DNA of 64,000 nt from assembly GCA_023634235.1 (NCBI GenBank), contig JAMKCF010000023.1, positions 3,757,001 through 3,821,000 on the forward strand, in the 5' to 3' direction. Shown here in pieces: positions 26,801 through 36,299 of this stretch. Position 1 is the stretch's first letter. Each line of letters begins with the position of its first letter. The notes below the pieces were generated by a model that did not search any database, was not told where the DNA came from, and saw only the letters and a program-made list of their open reading frames with translations. Source of the stretch: Pisaster brevispinus (taxonomy: Eukaryota; Echinodermata; Asteroidea; Forcipulatida; Asteriidae). A program made the translations under genes and the position numbers.

Positions 26801-28115
26801 ATAAATTGACATAACAACATTTGCGATAAAAAATCACCCCACAAGGAGAAAAAAACAAAACAAAACAACAACAAAACGGCCTAAGAAAAAAACAACTTAC
26901 ATTTCTACTGTTAAATAAGGCTTTTGTTCAGCCAGGGAATCCAGGGTTATCATGTTATTAAAATAGAACCTACAAATTGTGGTTTTTAGCTAAAAATCTC
27001 AAGTTTCCGAGGAATTGTGCGTATTATACAGGATTGGTAAGGATAAAAAACATCATTGTTTAATGAATAGTCTGAAAGCTTACTGATTATGAAGTTCATA
27101 CTAGAACCAATTTGTCTGTGAAATGTGACCCCCGGAATGAAGTCATATTCGAGAAAACCGCATCTGAAAACCTTTAAAAATGCAACATTTTATTTTGGTC
27201 TCCCAACCGATATTAATGATGTGTTTACATTGTGCATTGTTTTACACTTTTTTCTCCTGACTCACAACGGATTCAGCCCAAATTTTCACAGGTTTGTTAT
27301 TTTATGTGTATGGTTGATCACACAAAACACCAACACTGTCTGCGACTATTTTGTCAGGCTCTACCAATCCTGTATAATACCTTTAAAGTTAGTAACATTG
27401 TTTTCTTTTCTTTTTTTCCTTTCTTTTTGGAAATCCAACATATCACGACCTACTAAGCTTGCTTTCTTCCGAGCCTCTGTCGAAAGCATTTTGTTATATG
27501 GTGCTGAGACATGGACTATGAAAAAGCAGCTCAAACAGAGACTAGACGGTACCTACACTGGCCTCCTCATGAGAGTGCAAAACATTTCCTGGAGGGAACA
27601 TAAGACAAAAGCAGAAATATACGGCAGTATCCCACCTATCTCAACTACAGTAGCACAACGCAGAGCCCGCTTTGCCGGCCACTGCTATAAAAGAGCAAAA
27701 GAGCAAGTTGTCTCCGACCTCATCTGCTGGAGATTGCCTTGCCCCAACAGAGGGAGGAGACCCCTTAACTATGTTGACATGGTATGCAACGATGTGAGCC
27801 AGCACGTTGATGACATCACCACGGCCATGGCGGACAAGGGATTCTGGAAGAGTTTGGTTGCGTGCATCTCGGCTGCGGCCGCCCGATGATGATGATGATT
27901 TTGGGGGTGGGGACTTTTGTAATGTACTAATATATTGTTAATGTTAATGTGATTGTAAATTTCCAATCCACTTAATGTAAACCGGACTGGCAGCAGTGAC
28001 TGGGCCAATACTTTTTTTAGTCAAAATATACTTTGTCTAGCATTACTGACCTTTTCTGTTCTTCCTTCTCGCTAGATGCTGCTCCCCCTGCAGCCTCACT
28101 AGACATGCTAGACAT
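11823..28115 (-). CDS. RPAP2: RPAP2 / Rtr1-family RNA polymerase II CTD phosphatase (3' end not found)
   Basis: Coding exons read on the minus strand: 28115-28051, 26595-26481, 23804-23640, 23009-22921, 22024-21112, 14324-14227, 11972-11823. All junctions are GT-AG and the phases agree, giving 531 codons plus 2 nt. RPAP2 removes Ser5 phosphate from the Pol II C-terminal domain and helps Pol II import. The Rtr1 zinc module is complete: CGYPLC (Cys82, Cys87) in exon 3 and FCRQFCY (Cys118, Cys122) in the 89-bp exon 4. The block PKQKYHIS...YDITERK is typical of the family. Exon 5 is long, polar and low in conservation, but ends with the family motifs EWKTASTL and KPLPG...EFYYGK. Exons 6-7 match the conserved C-terminal helices ([21 protein letters not shown]). 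Human RPAP2 is 612 aa, so roughly 40-80 residues are missing, in a last exon below 11823 or outside the window. A CAG before the start (AAAAAGAAG-ATG) suggests a 5' UTR intron. Introns 2 and 5 are swollen by transposons. Confidence 0.93.
11973..13894. other. RPAP2 intron 6, repeat debris
   Basis: Includes a GC-rich stretch GAGCGAGGCCCTGAGCGC...GGGGCAGCGCCCC at 12140-12245 and CCGACCAGTG-type repeats at 13050-13090. No exon. Confidence 0.5.
13895..14060 (+). mobile_element. tRNA-derived SINE, family S3
   Basis: GGGCTAGCTCGGTGGTCTAGTGGTAAGAC (A box) ... TTGGTTCGAATCCCATC (B box) followed by TTTTCACAGAACTTGGGAAA and a body ending GATGCAAAAATAAGATCTAT. A second copy is at 53355-53580 (+), and an inverted partial at about 13675-13760. 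The shared body excludes a functional tRNA. Confidence 0.8.
14451..14650 (+). mobile_element. tRNA-derived SINE, family S1
   Basis: The head GTGTCGTGGCTGAGCGGTC (A box) ... GGGTTCAAGTCCCGGT (B box) resembles a class II (Ser/Leu) tRNA with a variable arm. The body continues GGTCCTTGAGCAAGATACTTAACCATTATTGCTTCGTCCTTTGGATGGGAC. Other copies or fragments: 4415-4590 (+), 1685-1795 (-), 23400-23585 (-), 24325-24445 (-), 46790-47015 (-), 52910-53110 (-), 54640-54797 (-). The fused body and many diverged copies argue against a functional tRNA. Confidence 0.85.
14823..16004 (+). mobile_element. LINE fragment (CR1/L2-like), C-terminal half of reverse transcriptase
   Basis: The frame 14731-15900 encodes reverse-transcriptase motifs: [10 protein letters not shown] (block 4), AYADDTQLY (catalytic block 5), [15 protein letters not shown] (block 6), NLGVIMD (block 7), then [23 protein letters not shown] and [10 protein letters not shown] at the C-terminus, all typical of CR1/L2-type elements. 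The preceding motif [20 protein letters not shown] lies in a different frame (14667-14927), so there is a frameshift near 14900. There is no 5' half or endonuclease, so the copy is 5'-truncated and dead. The tail GCGCTTTACAAATGTCTTTATTATT ends at 16004, exactly where a Helentron-like element starts. It lies in RPAP2 intron 5. Confidence 0.9.
16005..18562 (+). mobile_element. Helentron-like non-autonomous element, family 2, copy a
   Basis: The 5' end carries a subterminal inverted repeat AGCTGTTCCG facing CGGAACAGCT, present twice in tandem (16005 and 16058), followed by ATTGTAATCGTCGAGATTTTT. The body has a unique part and about ten ~130-bp tandem repeats (about 17020-18345). Near the 3' end is GGAACAGCTTTG, inverted relative to the 5' end, then a hairpin GTGATTGT-TG-ACAATCAC and a terminal CTCTAG. 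Subterminal inverted repeats, core tandem repeats, a 3' hairpin and a CTAG end are the layout of Helitron/Helentron non-autonomous elements (HINE/DINE-1 type). No Rep or helicase is encoded. In RPAP2 intron 5. Confidence 0.75.
17020..18345 (+). repeat. ~130-bp tandem repeat array 1 (core of family 2 copy a)
   Basis: About ten units, each containing CATATCTCAAGAACTACACA, a T-rich tract, TATAGACTCC, GGGCATTGGAGAT and GTGACCCC...GGGGTCAACCGGAAGTGGGA. Unit starts at ACCATATCT: about 17148, 17277, 17406, 17536, 17665, 17794, 17925, 18055, 18185, 18315. The unit length is not a multiple of three, so the open frames across it are not genes. Confidence 0.95.
18563..21001 (+). mobile_element. Helentron-like element, family 2, copy b (lacks 5' end)
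   Basis: This repeats copy a almost base for base from the (TTA)n tract onward (…CTTTCCTCAAAATCGTATTGAC…), has its own eleven-unit ~130-bp array (19455-20795), and ends with the same hairpin and CTCTAG at 21001. The 5' subterminal repeat is missing: the copy starts directly after the CTAG of copy a. Confidence 0.75.
19455..20795 (+). repeat. ~130-bp tandem repeat array 2 (core of family 2 copy b)
   Basis: Eleven units of the same sequence as array 1, starting about 19459, 19588, 19718, 19848, 19977, 20107, 20237, 20367, 20497, 20627 and 20757. The order of unit variants largely follows array 1, so the two arrays were copied as blocks. Confidence 0.95.
22065..22285. repeat. ~19-bp minisatellite
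   Basis: Around eleven imperfect units of CATCATGAAATGGCTTGTA in RPAP2 intron 4, just upstream of exon 5 on the minus strand. Confidence 0.9.
24110..24315. repeat. (GACT/ACTG) microsatellite
   Basis: Tandem CTGACTGACC/TTGA variants with 4-bp and 10-12-bp periodicity. Confidence 0.9.
24560..25560 (+). mobile_element. Helentron-like element, family 1, copy A
   Basis: Starts AGCTGTTTCGCAGCAAAGCG followed by CGAAACAGCTCTTGTTTTCG and a long T tract; ends GCGAAACAGCTCGG, a perfect 18-bp palindrome GCATTTGTGCACAAATGC, then AATATGTCTAG at 25560. The inverted pair AGCTGTTTCGC / GCGAAACAGCT, the 3' hairpin and the CTAG end match Helitron/Helentron layout. It contains GTCACGTGAC at 24775-24784 and 25215-25224 and several TGACGTCA. 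No protein is encoded. In RPAP2 intron 2. Confidence 0.75.
25561..26480. other. RPAP2 intron 2, right part
   Basis: No exon supported. It contains AAGATGGCGGC at 25802-25812, a perfect YY1-type motif. Confidence 0.5.
27425..27905 (+). mobile_element. RTE-like LINE 3' fragment
   Basis: The C-terminal part of the frame ending at 27889 reads [46 protein letters not shown] and [11 protein letters not shown], the conserved tail of RTE/CFDP2-like non-LTR elements. The element ends in (GAT)n, a microsatellite tail normal for the group. No catalytic domain is present; the residues before about 27425 do not resemble RT. It sits in intron 1 of RPAP2. Confidence 0.85.
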
Positions 28116-30529
28116 CTTCTTTTTCTAGAGTAGAGTAGAATGTCAGCAGCTGAACATTATAGATGAATTCTGAAAATCACTTACATGTATGTACATTTAG
28201 TGCTCGATACGGGGCATGGTGTACCCTCCACCCCCCCAAAAAAAAAATAAATAAATAAATAAATTGTGTCTCCAAAAAGACTCCAAGTCCATTGTGTGCT
28301 TAGAATCTCAGGAATCCTTTGTAGGATTTTAGGGGGAGTACTTCTGTACAAGAGGAAAGTAATGTGAACAGTATGGGAATTTGGGTGGATACCCTCCTCT
28401 ACCCTATTTTGGGCAAGGTACTTGACACTTGTAAGTTGTACACTTTTGTATTTTCTTATATCTTACTGTTTTTGTTTTTATTAATTAATGCTAAATGTAA
28501 CTCTTTCAAGAATTTTGTTTGTTTTCAGACTTTCAAATTCAAGATCGAAAACAGAAGCCGAAGGCGGTGGATGTTTTAATCATTTATGGTGGTGGTAAAA
28601 TCCAAAAGTCCAAAACACAGTCCCCCCCCCCCCCAGATATAGATTGCTGTAAAGTGCATGTCAATTTTTAAATTGTTTTTTACAGTTTCACTGTAAATGT
28701 TATGGCCACAAGTTACAGCCGCCCCAGATCAACTGTTGAAATGGGCAGAGTGGTTGGGCTGCGCTCACACTCACACAGGCCTCGCTCATCACTGGGCTCA
28801 GCCTCTCAGCGCTGGTTGGGTGGGTGGGTGTATTTTCCATAATTAATTCAGGTCAAATTCTATCCTTACCATGCTTACCTGTCCGGAAAGGTTGACAGAA
28901 TATTAAATACTGGGATGAACAGGTAGTATGAACCACAGACAGGCCAAAATGGGTATTAAAAGACTAGACATTTTTTGCTATTTAGTATTTTGCTAGACGA
29001 GTCGAAAACATGTTGACTAAAGGAAAGCGCCATCTTGGACTGTTGTGTGTATTAGTTGTTCGTGCAATTACTCCAATAATGCAGTCGTTTTGATTGTGCT
29101 CTCAGTCTCACAGACTCGGGCTCAGCTAGCTCAGCAATCGGTCATTGCCGGGGCCAGACTCGCTTTCACTCTCGCGCTAAAAAAAAATACGGTCTGAATC
29201 TCGGTAAGCACATCTTGCATGTTAACTGTGTGACAAATAAGACTAACAACACTATCAGACGATTCCTCCCAGTAAATAAGATACAGATAGAAACATGTAG
29301 AGTGGGTGGGTGATAGAAGAGAGAAATAATCAATAGTTTAGTCAGTGCGATTTGTTTATTTATTTTTTAAACAATAATGTGAACATTTGTATAAATTGTT
29401 TTTAAACCGGCCCTAAACATGCTAAAACTATGAAATCTATTCACTGTTCACTACTACTAGTACTACCCTTCCCCAATGTTTGAACATGTCCTGGGCTGTA
29501 TATTGATCAAAAACAAACACCCCAACACCCCAACACCCCAACACACCAACAAACAAACACAAACAAAAACAAACAAACATCCAAAACAATCAATCAAACC
29601 ATACAAACAACCAGCAGTGCCAAAAAACACTGTTTTTAGTTGGGGAGGGTGGGCACAAGGGGGTGGGCACAAGGGGGTGCACTATTTTTATGAGGGGAGG
29701 GGGGCACTTCTGGCCAGTTAAAACTGTAGTTTCCGTAATTTCTTTTAAACAAGCCCCTTTTCAGCGCTGTCAGTGCCATTTACTGTTTTGTAAGATAATC
29801 TGAGTGTAAACAACAAGTGGAAATACATTGTGTCTGCGTGTAAAAGGTAAAAAAGTGGTGGAAATTGCGACCTCTCACAGGTCATCTTCGATAACGGTGC
29901 CACCAGGCGAAAAATATACAGGCCTAAACCACCGGAGTTCCGCCTCAACAGTTTACTATCTGGAATTGGTAGACTAGGGTCCTTCGTCAAAATATATGAC
30001 CAAGTGATAGGATAATTCAAAGATGAAAACAAATAATTTAATTCAGACATAGAAAGGTTTAAATTCTGCAAAAATAGTCAAACTCACAAACTCTTCAAAT
30101 TATTATTTACAACACCCACTCTTCCAGGCCAATAGTTGTCTGGAGTCATTGCAATATTAATAGATTTCAAGTTGCACTATGCACTTGTTCTCTATCTTCC
30201 AGTCTTTAAACCATTAATAATTTACTGGCACTCCGCCTGCAAATCCAATATACAAAAATATACTAAAGTGACTAGGCTTCAAACTACAATATCCACTTAT
30301 TTAAAAACTATAAAGGGGTATTTGTGCTCCTTGACTTGAGCTAACATTAAAAACAATATCCACTTTCCCTAAAACTGATTTACAAGTGATACAGTATGAG
30401 TACTACTACTAGTACTACTACGTACAAGAGTCTACTAAGTACTGGGCACCTTTCGTCCACCAATCATTGCCAATATACACTTGAAACCTTAAAATACTCC
30501 TTTTAACTGTTTAATAAACCTACTGGAAA
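28116..30529. other. Upstream of RPAP2, no coding exon supported
   Basis: Simple repeats, a C14 tract at about 28621, and GCCATCTTGGA (YY1-like) at about 29031. A minus-strand open frame at 30071-29745 has no recognisable features. Confidence 0.45.
29505..29600. repeat. CA/ACCCC-rich simple repeat
   Basis: (ACACCCCA)n followed by (ACAA)n. Confidence 0.85.
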
Positions 30530-30769
30530 GTATGTTTCATATTCGCAACTATGACTTATCTCGATTGACTTAATCGCTCCTGGGGAGATGCTCCCTGAAT
30601 GTTAAAATTGGCTCCTCAAATGACTAACTAGCTCCTTTCGCCATGTTCGTATTACTGGTCATAAATTATAACAGCTCCCCGAGTCATGCGAGTGTTAAAT
30701 TTGCTTCACAAAAATCACAGCTCCTAAGATTAAATGTTAAATTTTCTCCCAAGCAATAATCTAGCTCCA

Positions 30770-31862
30770 CAGCTCCTCAAATAATAACTTTATACAGTTT
30801 TTGTAGATTGAAACTATATCACATGGTTACCAAATAATAAGAGTTCTGTACATAATTGTTCAGCTCCACAGCTCCTTCAGTGTTTGGCTCCCCAAGTAAA
30901 AATCTAACTCCCCAACCACAGCTCCACTAAACTAGCTCCACAATTCCTTCAGTGTTTGGCTCCCCAAGTAAAAATCTAACTCCACAACCACAGCTCCACT
31001 AAACTAGCTCAACAATTCCTTCAGTGTTTGGCTCCCCAAGTAAAAATCTAACTCCACAACCACAGCTCCACTAAACTAGCTCCACAGCTCCTTCAGTGTT
31101 TGGCTCCCCCCGAGTAAAAATCTAACTCCACAACCACAGCTCCACTAAACTAGCTCCACAATTCCTTCAGTGTTTGGCTCCCCAAGTAAAAATCTAACTC
31201 CACAACCACAGCTCCACTAAACTAGCTCCACAATTCCTTCAGTGTTTGGCTCCCCAAGTAAAAATCTAACTCCACAACCACAGCTCCACTAAACTAGCTC
31301 CACAATTCCTTCAGTGTTTGGCTCCCCAAGTAAAAATCTAACTCCACAACCACAGCTCCACTAAACTAGCTCCACAATTCCTTCAGTATTAGGCTCCCCA
31401 CGTAAAAATCTAACTCCACAACCACAGCTCCACTAAACTAGCTCCACAGCTCCTTCAGTGTTTGGCTCCCCCCGAGTAAAAATCTAACTCCACAACCACA
31501 GCTCCACTAAACTAGCTCCACAATTCCTTCAGTGTTTGGCTCCCCAAGTAAAAATCTAACTCCACAACCACAGCTCCACTAAACTAGCTCCACAATTCCT
31601 TCAGTATTAGGCTCCCCACGTAAAAATCTAACTCCACAACCACAGCTCCACTAAACTAGCTCCACAGCTCCTTCAGTGTTTGGCTCCCCCCGAGTAAAAA
31701 TCTAACTCCACAACCACAGCTCCACTAAACTAGCTCCACAATTCCTTCAGTGTTTGGCTCCCCAAGTAAAAATCTAACTCCACAACCACAGCTCCACTAA
31801 ACTAGCTCCACAATTCCTTCAGTGTTAGGCTCCCCACGTAAAAATCTAGCTCCACAGCTCCT
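30770..31862. repeat. 72-bp satellite with higher-order structure
   Basis: About fourteen units containing CTTCAGTGTTTGGCTCCCC, AGTAAAAATCTAACTCCACA and CCACAGCTCCACTAAACTAG. Three unit types can be told apart: A (CAGCTCCTTCAG..CCCCCCGAG), B (CAATTCCTTCAG..CCCCAAG) and C (CAATTCCTTCAGTATTAG..CCCCACG). The right part runs A-B-C, A-B-C. Degenerate units extend left to about 30530. Confidence 0.95.
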
Positions 31863-32023
31863 TTATACCTACCTTGGCATCTCCCAATCCCAAGTTCACG
31901 AAAATAAATAAAGAAAGATGTTGAAAACTTATACAAAGCAGTGCCAGTCATGCCAGTGATACAATTGTTTTTAAGAATGCAAATTCCAGGAATAACTTCC
32001 TAAAATATTAAATATTAACGTAC

Positions 32024-32166
32024 CTCAATATCTCTCTGGCTTTCCGATAAAAAAAACTTGGAATATTACTGTCTTGCACAGAAGATTTATCGATTATTTC
32101 GAGGTCAGCAACTCTTTCTCTCATTTCAGAATCTAAATACAGCCAGTCCCACCACCACCTGTACAT
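32024..32166 (-). CDS. Candidate first coding exon, unidentified
   Basis: ATG at 32166 opens a frame starting MYRWWWDWLYLDSEMRERV and ending at a donor GAG|GTACGT at 32024/32023 (47 codons plus 2 nt). Without splicing it would stop four codons further on. Upstream on the same strand are a CCAAT motif and a GGGCGTGGC GC-box (about 32295-32265), then a very short upstream ORF, so this looks like a promoter and 5' UTR. I do not recognise the protein and found no convincing second exon downstream. The residue mix is protein-like, but a chance frame is possible. Confidence 0.3.
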
Positions 32167-33009
32167 GTACCTGTCTCTCAAGTGTAGTCCCGAAATCTCC
32201 CAAATTTGCTCTATTTTAATACTAGTTGAACTGCGCGCCTTGCATAAAAATTCTCGCGCATAGAATTTAGGCCACGCCCATAAATTTTACATTGGCTAAA
32301 TTAATCTCCGAGTTCAAGTCGAAAACCAGCTCAAATTTACATTTTTATACAAGGTAACACTGAATAAATGAAGTAAATTACTCCTTAACATTTAATCTCT
32401 CTATTTGTAAGAATAACCTTTCATTAAAGAAAGGTTGTACTTGAAATCTGTACCAATTAAGTTAAATCCCAAACGTAAAAGAAAACCATTTTCGTTGATA
32501 AAAGTTGTGTGACGTCACCTAATTAATATGCACGACTCAGTCGATCCTAAAAGCAGACGATAAGTGCATCATTTTTCTACTTAATTTCTCTACTCCAAAC
32601 TTTTCTTTCCAATGAGCATCAAAAGAAAAAAAGTTGATACATTATGAAATAATGTAATTTTACCATCACAAATAAAGGTGTTTTTGTGACTCACAAACTA
32701 GATAATAATTTATGAACACCCGACCAATCGCGTAGTGCTAGTGAACAATGGAAGACGCCATCTTGGATTCTAATAATAGACTTGCTGTTTGACATGCATA
32801 AACACTGATCTCGATTTACACACGTCACGTGTGTGTGTGCTTGCGCAACTTAACTTGGACTCTGGAGAGAAAGGACATGAGACAGTAACAACAACAATCA
32901 ATGTGTACGTGTATAGTTTATCATCGCAAAGAAGTGAATATTACACTTTAATCCCTGGAAGAATATTTATCTTAGGGAGGGCAATATAAAGGTAAGGTTG
33001 ACGAAAATC

Positions 33010-33300
33010 ATAATTAAATGGTGTCATTTTCAAGGTTTTGAGGTTTCAAGGTTTTGCAGTGGAAGAGCGTCACAGTACCCGAGCTCATCGATGGCCTATC
33101 TATCGAGCAACACCAACACGGAACCTGTGGTCTTCACAGTCAGACAATCTGTTAAACTTATTGTCCCTCGCACCCGTCGCTCATGGGGTACTCATGCGTC
33201 CTACCTCCATCCATGGTTCCAGTTTTCTGCTGCATCCCTCTGGAACAACCTTCCTTCACACATAATTTCAGTGGACTCCACACTATATATAAACACTAAC
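33010..33300 (+). mobile_element. LINE 3' fragment (CR1/L2-like RT tail)
   Basis: The frame reads VPRTRRSWG...FSAASLWNNLPSHI, the conserved last segment of CR1/L2-type reverse transcriptase. About 90 codons remain; there is no polymerase domain. Confidence 0.75.
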
Positions 33301-33773
33301 TAAAGTCAAAAAAGTAACTTGTTTCACAACTTCAGTTACTTGGCATTACCCTGGTTTCATCATCATCATGCGATCAGTCTATTTATTACTGGGTCTTTTT
33401 GCATACATTCACCACAGTTTTTGTAACACTCCAGCCAGATGATGAGGGTGCACGTGCTGGTAACCTCTCCCCTTTTTTATCACATCTTTTTTTCACGTTT
33501 TAAACTTAATACCTTTTTTGTAATTGTATGTAGTATAATATTTTCAGTCACTGTGAGTGTGAGTATGAGTTTTCTTTACCAATACCTTTCATATCACAGT
33601 CTTTGTTTTTCTGTTTATTGATTAATCATGATTAAGTAAGTGCTTTGGAATAGCCAGGTCCTTAGTGTGTTTAACTTCTGCCCTGTGCCCATTCCTCTTA
33701 CTTAATTTATTGAATTACTCCATTGTTTTAAATATTATTTTATACTATTACTAACTTTATTATGCATTGTCTG

Positions 33774-34242
33774 TGTTGGGCGCAATCTTTGAAGTTGTCC
33801 TTTTTTCTTCTTTTTTCGCGCAGTGTGCCATTTTGTGACGCCGCAAACTTTGTTTCCTTGCGTGATAGCTCGGGGCATGATCTTTGTCGTTCAACCATTA
33901 TCATATCATTATGCTTACAACTTTTGTCGTGAAATAACGCTATTTTGAAGGAATTATGTTAAAAAGGTACGTTCAAAGTAGTATTCTGCTGGATTTTAAC
34001 TTCTGTCTGAAGTGATACTCTCGTGAGTCACGAACTGTAAAGTTCAAATCATGAGACAATCGCGCTGGCAGCAGTTTCCCGTGTCGGATAACTTGTTGAC
34101 AAACTTTCTGTTAAAATAGAAAAATCAATTTTAAATTTGTTTGCAAGACAAATGGATTTGTTTTCAAATCCATTGTTTGCAAATTTTAAAATTGGTTTGC
34201 GCGAATTTTTAAAAAGGCCATCTTCAAAGATTGCGCCCAACA
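33774..34242. mobile_element. DNA-transposon remnant with 21-bp perfect TIRs
   Basis: TGTTGGGCGCAATCTTTGAAG at 33774 is exactly inverted at 34222-34242. TCTG flanks both sides, a possible 4-bp target duplication. Near the right end a second internal palindrome pairs CAATTTTAAATTTG...GGATTTG with its inverse (about 34128-34196). No transposase frame. Confidence 0.8.
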
Positions 34243-34450
34243 TCTGCATTCACGATTCTTCTTATATTCCTCCTTCTTAGGACTCCTTTAATTTTTTTTG
34301 TAGTTTCTTAAAAGTTTTTTAGGGTTCTTTCATTTATTTTTGTCACAATTATTTAAAAACATTGAAATTATCACAACACAAAATAAAACTAAAAGCTTAT
34401 ACATTTATAATTTTTTAAAATAACTTTTCTAAAGCATGTTAACAGTTAAG

Positions 34451-34595
34451 TTATAATCTAGCCCACCTTGTTGGGCTGTTATGGCTCGCTTTTAACATCG
34501 GTCTTATCAAACTGGCCATGACAATGGCGGCTAAGATTAAGACCGATGTTAAAGAGAGCCATAACAGCTTAACAAGGTGGGCTAGTTATAATCTA
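34451..34595. mobile_element. Foldback MITE with long TIRs and direct flanking repeat
   Basis: CTAGCCCACCTTGTT...GGCTGTTATGGCTC...TTAACATCGGTCTTA is inverted within the element (arms about 55 bp), flanked by the direct repeat TTATAATCTA at 34451-34460 and 34586-34595. Target duplication is 7-10 bp depending on where the TIR starts, which fits hAT- or Mutator-like insertion. Confidence 0.8.
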
Positions 34596-34787
34596 ACAAC
34601 AGTGTACTCTGTTATTTTTTAATTTCAAAACTAAAGATTTCAAATGGGGGGCATGTTGGGTAATGAAGTTACGCCACTGTCTGATGACCCAACAATAAGT
34701 CCATCGAGGGATCTTTGTAGGTAGTTCAATTAAAAAAACTATTTCCTGGTTGTGTTTTTTTTTAAGTGGAGCTGAAGCGGGAAGGAA

Positions 34788-34934
34788 ATGGATGAAAGTG
34801 ATTGTGGCAGTGACGAAATAAATTCTGAATCTTCCTGGTGGGTTTTGACATTTTGCCAGTATTCAGATTCATATTGTAAAGAAAACTGCCTGCCACACAC
34901 TAGTGCCTGTGCAGTGGTGAGTGGAGGCTAGCAA
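34788..34934 (+). CDS. Short acidic/Cys-containing ORF, possible first exon
   Basis: ATG at 34788 in a purine-rich context (GGAAGGAAATGG) opens MDESDCGSDEINSESSW and continues about 48 codons to TAG. A donor-like CTG|GTGGGT falls after the SESS stretch, and a second GTG|GTGAGT lies near the end, so it may be a spliced first exon. A Helentron-like element starts a few bases after the stop, so any downstream exons would be displaced. No homology recognised. Confidence 0.2.
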
Positions 34935-34946
34935 ATAAGTTTTATT

Positions 34947-36217
34947 AGCTGTTTTGCAGCAAAGCGCAGTGAAACAGCTCTTGTTTTTGTTAAAGTTTTT
35001 TTTATTAGCTGTTTCGTAGCGCAGCGCTGCGAAACAGCTCTTGTTTTCGTTAAAGTTTATTTTTTAGCTGTTTCGCAGCAAAGCGCAGCGAAACAGCTCT
35101 TGTTTTCGTTAAAGTTTTTGTTTTTGTTTTTTTATTAGCTGTTTCGCAGCATAGCGCTGCGAAACAGCTCTTGTTTTTTCGTTAAAGTTTTTTTTTTATT
35201 ATTTTTTTTTATAGCTGTTTCGTAGCGCAGCGCTGCGAAACAGCTCTTGTTCTCGTTAAAGGTTTTTTTTATTATTTTTATTTTATTTTTTTATTTGTCT
35301 GTTTCAGTAAAAAAGGCTATTGACATAACGCACGTTCGGTCAAAGCGGCTATTTGCATAGTTCCTAAAAAGCAATCAGTGATGAAAGTCATTGGTGCTAT
35401 AATGATCTCAAAACAATGAGGTCATGATGACGTCATCACCTGTCACGTGACGTCATCTTAAAGGTTTCTATTTTAAATATTTGAAAATCAGTAACAAATC
35501 AGCCACAAGGTTTTTGATTGCGGGATTGTATAGGGATAAATTAGGTCTTCATTTTATTCAGTGTGCGTGACCTCACATGACCTCTACTTCCGGTCGAAAC
35601 CGAAAGTGCCTCGTTATTCAAAAGTGGAAATAGTTATGAAGTTGCTTTCAACGATGTTATTGTCTGGCAAGGGTGGGTAATTTAAAAAAAATACCAATGA
35701 CGTCACAACACACAAGAGCGCCCTCTAGCGGCAGGTTGAAAACTGATCAAAATGGACTTTTTGAAGATGTGTGTGGTGAAGTTTTGTGTATTCACTTCAA
35801 AATTTACACACATGTTGACCGTCGAGCAGCCATCACGTGTGTGAAGTTTCAGATCGATGACGTCATCGGGGGTCACGTGACGCGGCATTAAAGGTGCCTT
35901 TTTTAAAGTCGTATATCTCCCTAAGTGTTACTGCGATCATGTTGAAACTTGGTAGGTTGTTGGATATTGGCAAGTTCTTGTAAATTCTGAAATGACGGCA
36001 TGATGACGTTATCACATGATTTTTTATGATTTTTTCATTTTTTGCACCTTTTAGTCATAAATTGCTAACAAAACGTGGTATAATCCAAATTCTTTTTTAA
36101 ACAGGATTGGTACGTCATAACTGCTTTGAATACAAAAAACGTTCATATTCAGTTGATTAATTTGAAAAAGTTTTGGCGAAACAGCTCGGCATTTGTGCAC
36201 AAATGCAATATGTCTAG
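34947..36217 (+). mobile_element. Helentron-like element, family 1, copy B with five tandem 5' ends
   Basis: Same family as 24560-25560, in the same orientation. The 5' terminal segment (AGCTGTTTCG...CGAAACAGCTCTTGTTTTCGTTAAAG plus T tract) is repeated five times, starting at 34947, 35007, 35066, 35137 and 35213; then one body and one 3' end with the 18-bp palindrome and CTAG at 36217. It holds GTCACGTGAC at 35442-35451 and 35872-35881 and TGACGTCA at 35428, 35448 and 35858. It ends 218 bp before the DNASE2 ATG. Confidence 0.78.
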
Positions 36218-36299
36218 TTATTAACTTATTTTGTCATAATTAATGAGTGAGAAAGTGGCAGATTTGGCATCTTTTCCTCTGTCTATAATTGAATTATTT

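Noticed and set aside
27125..27424. N-terminal part of the 254-codon frame as a gene
   Set aside because: It is hydrophobic low-complexity sequence fused by chance to the LINE tail.
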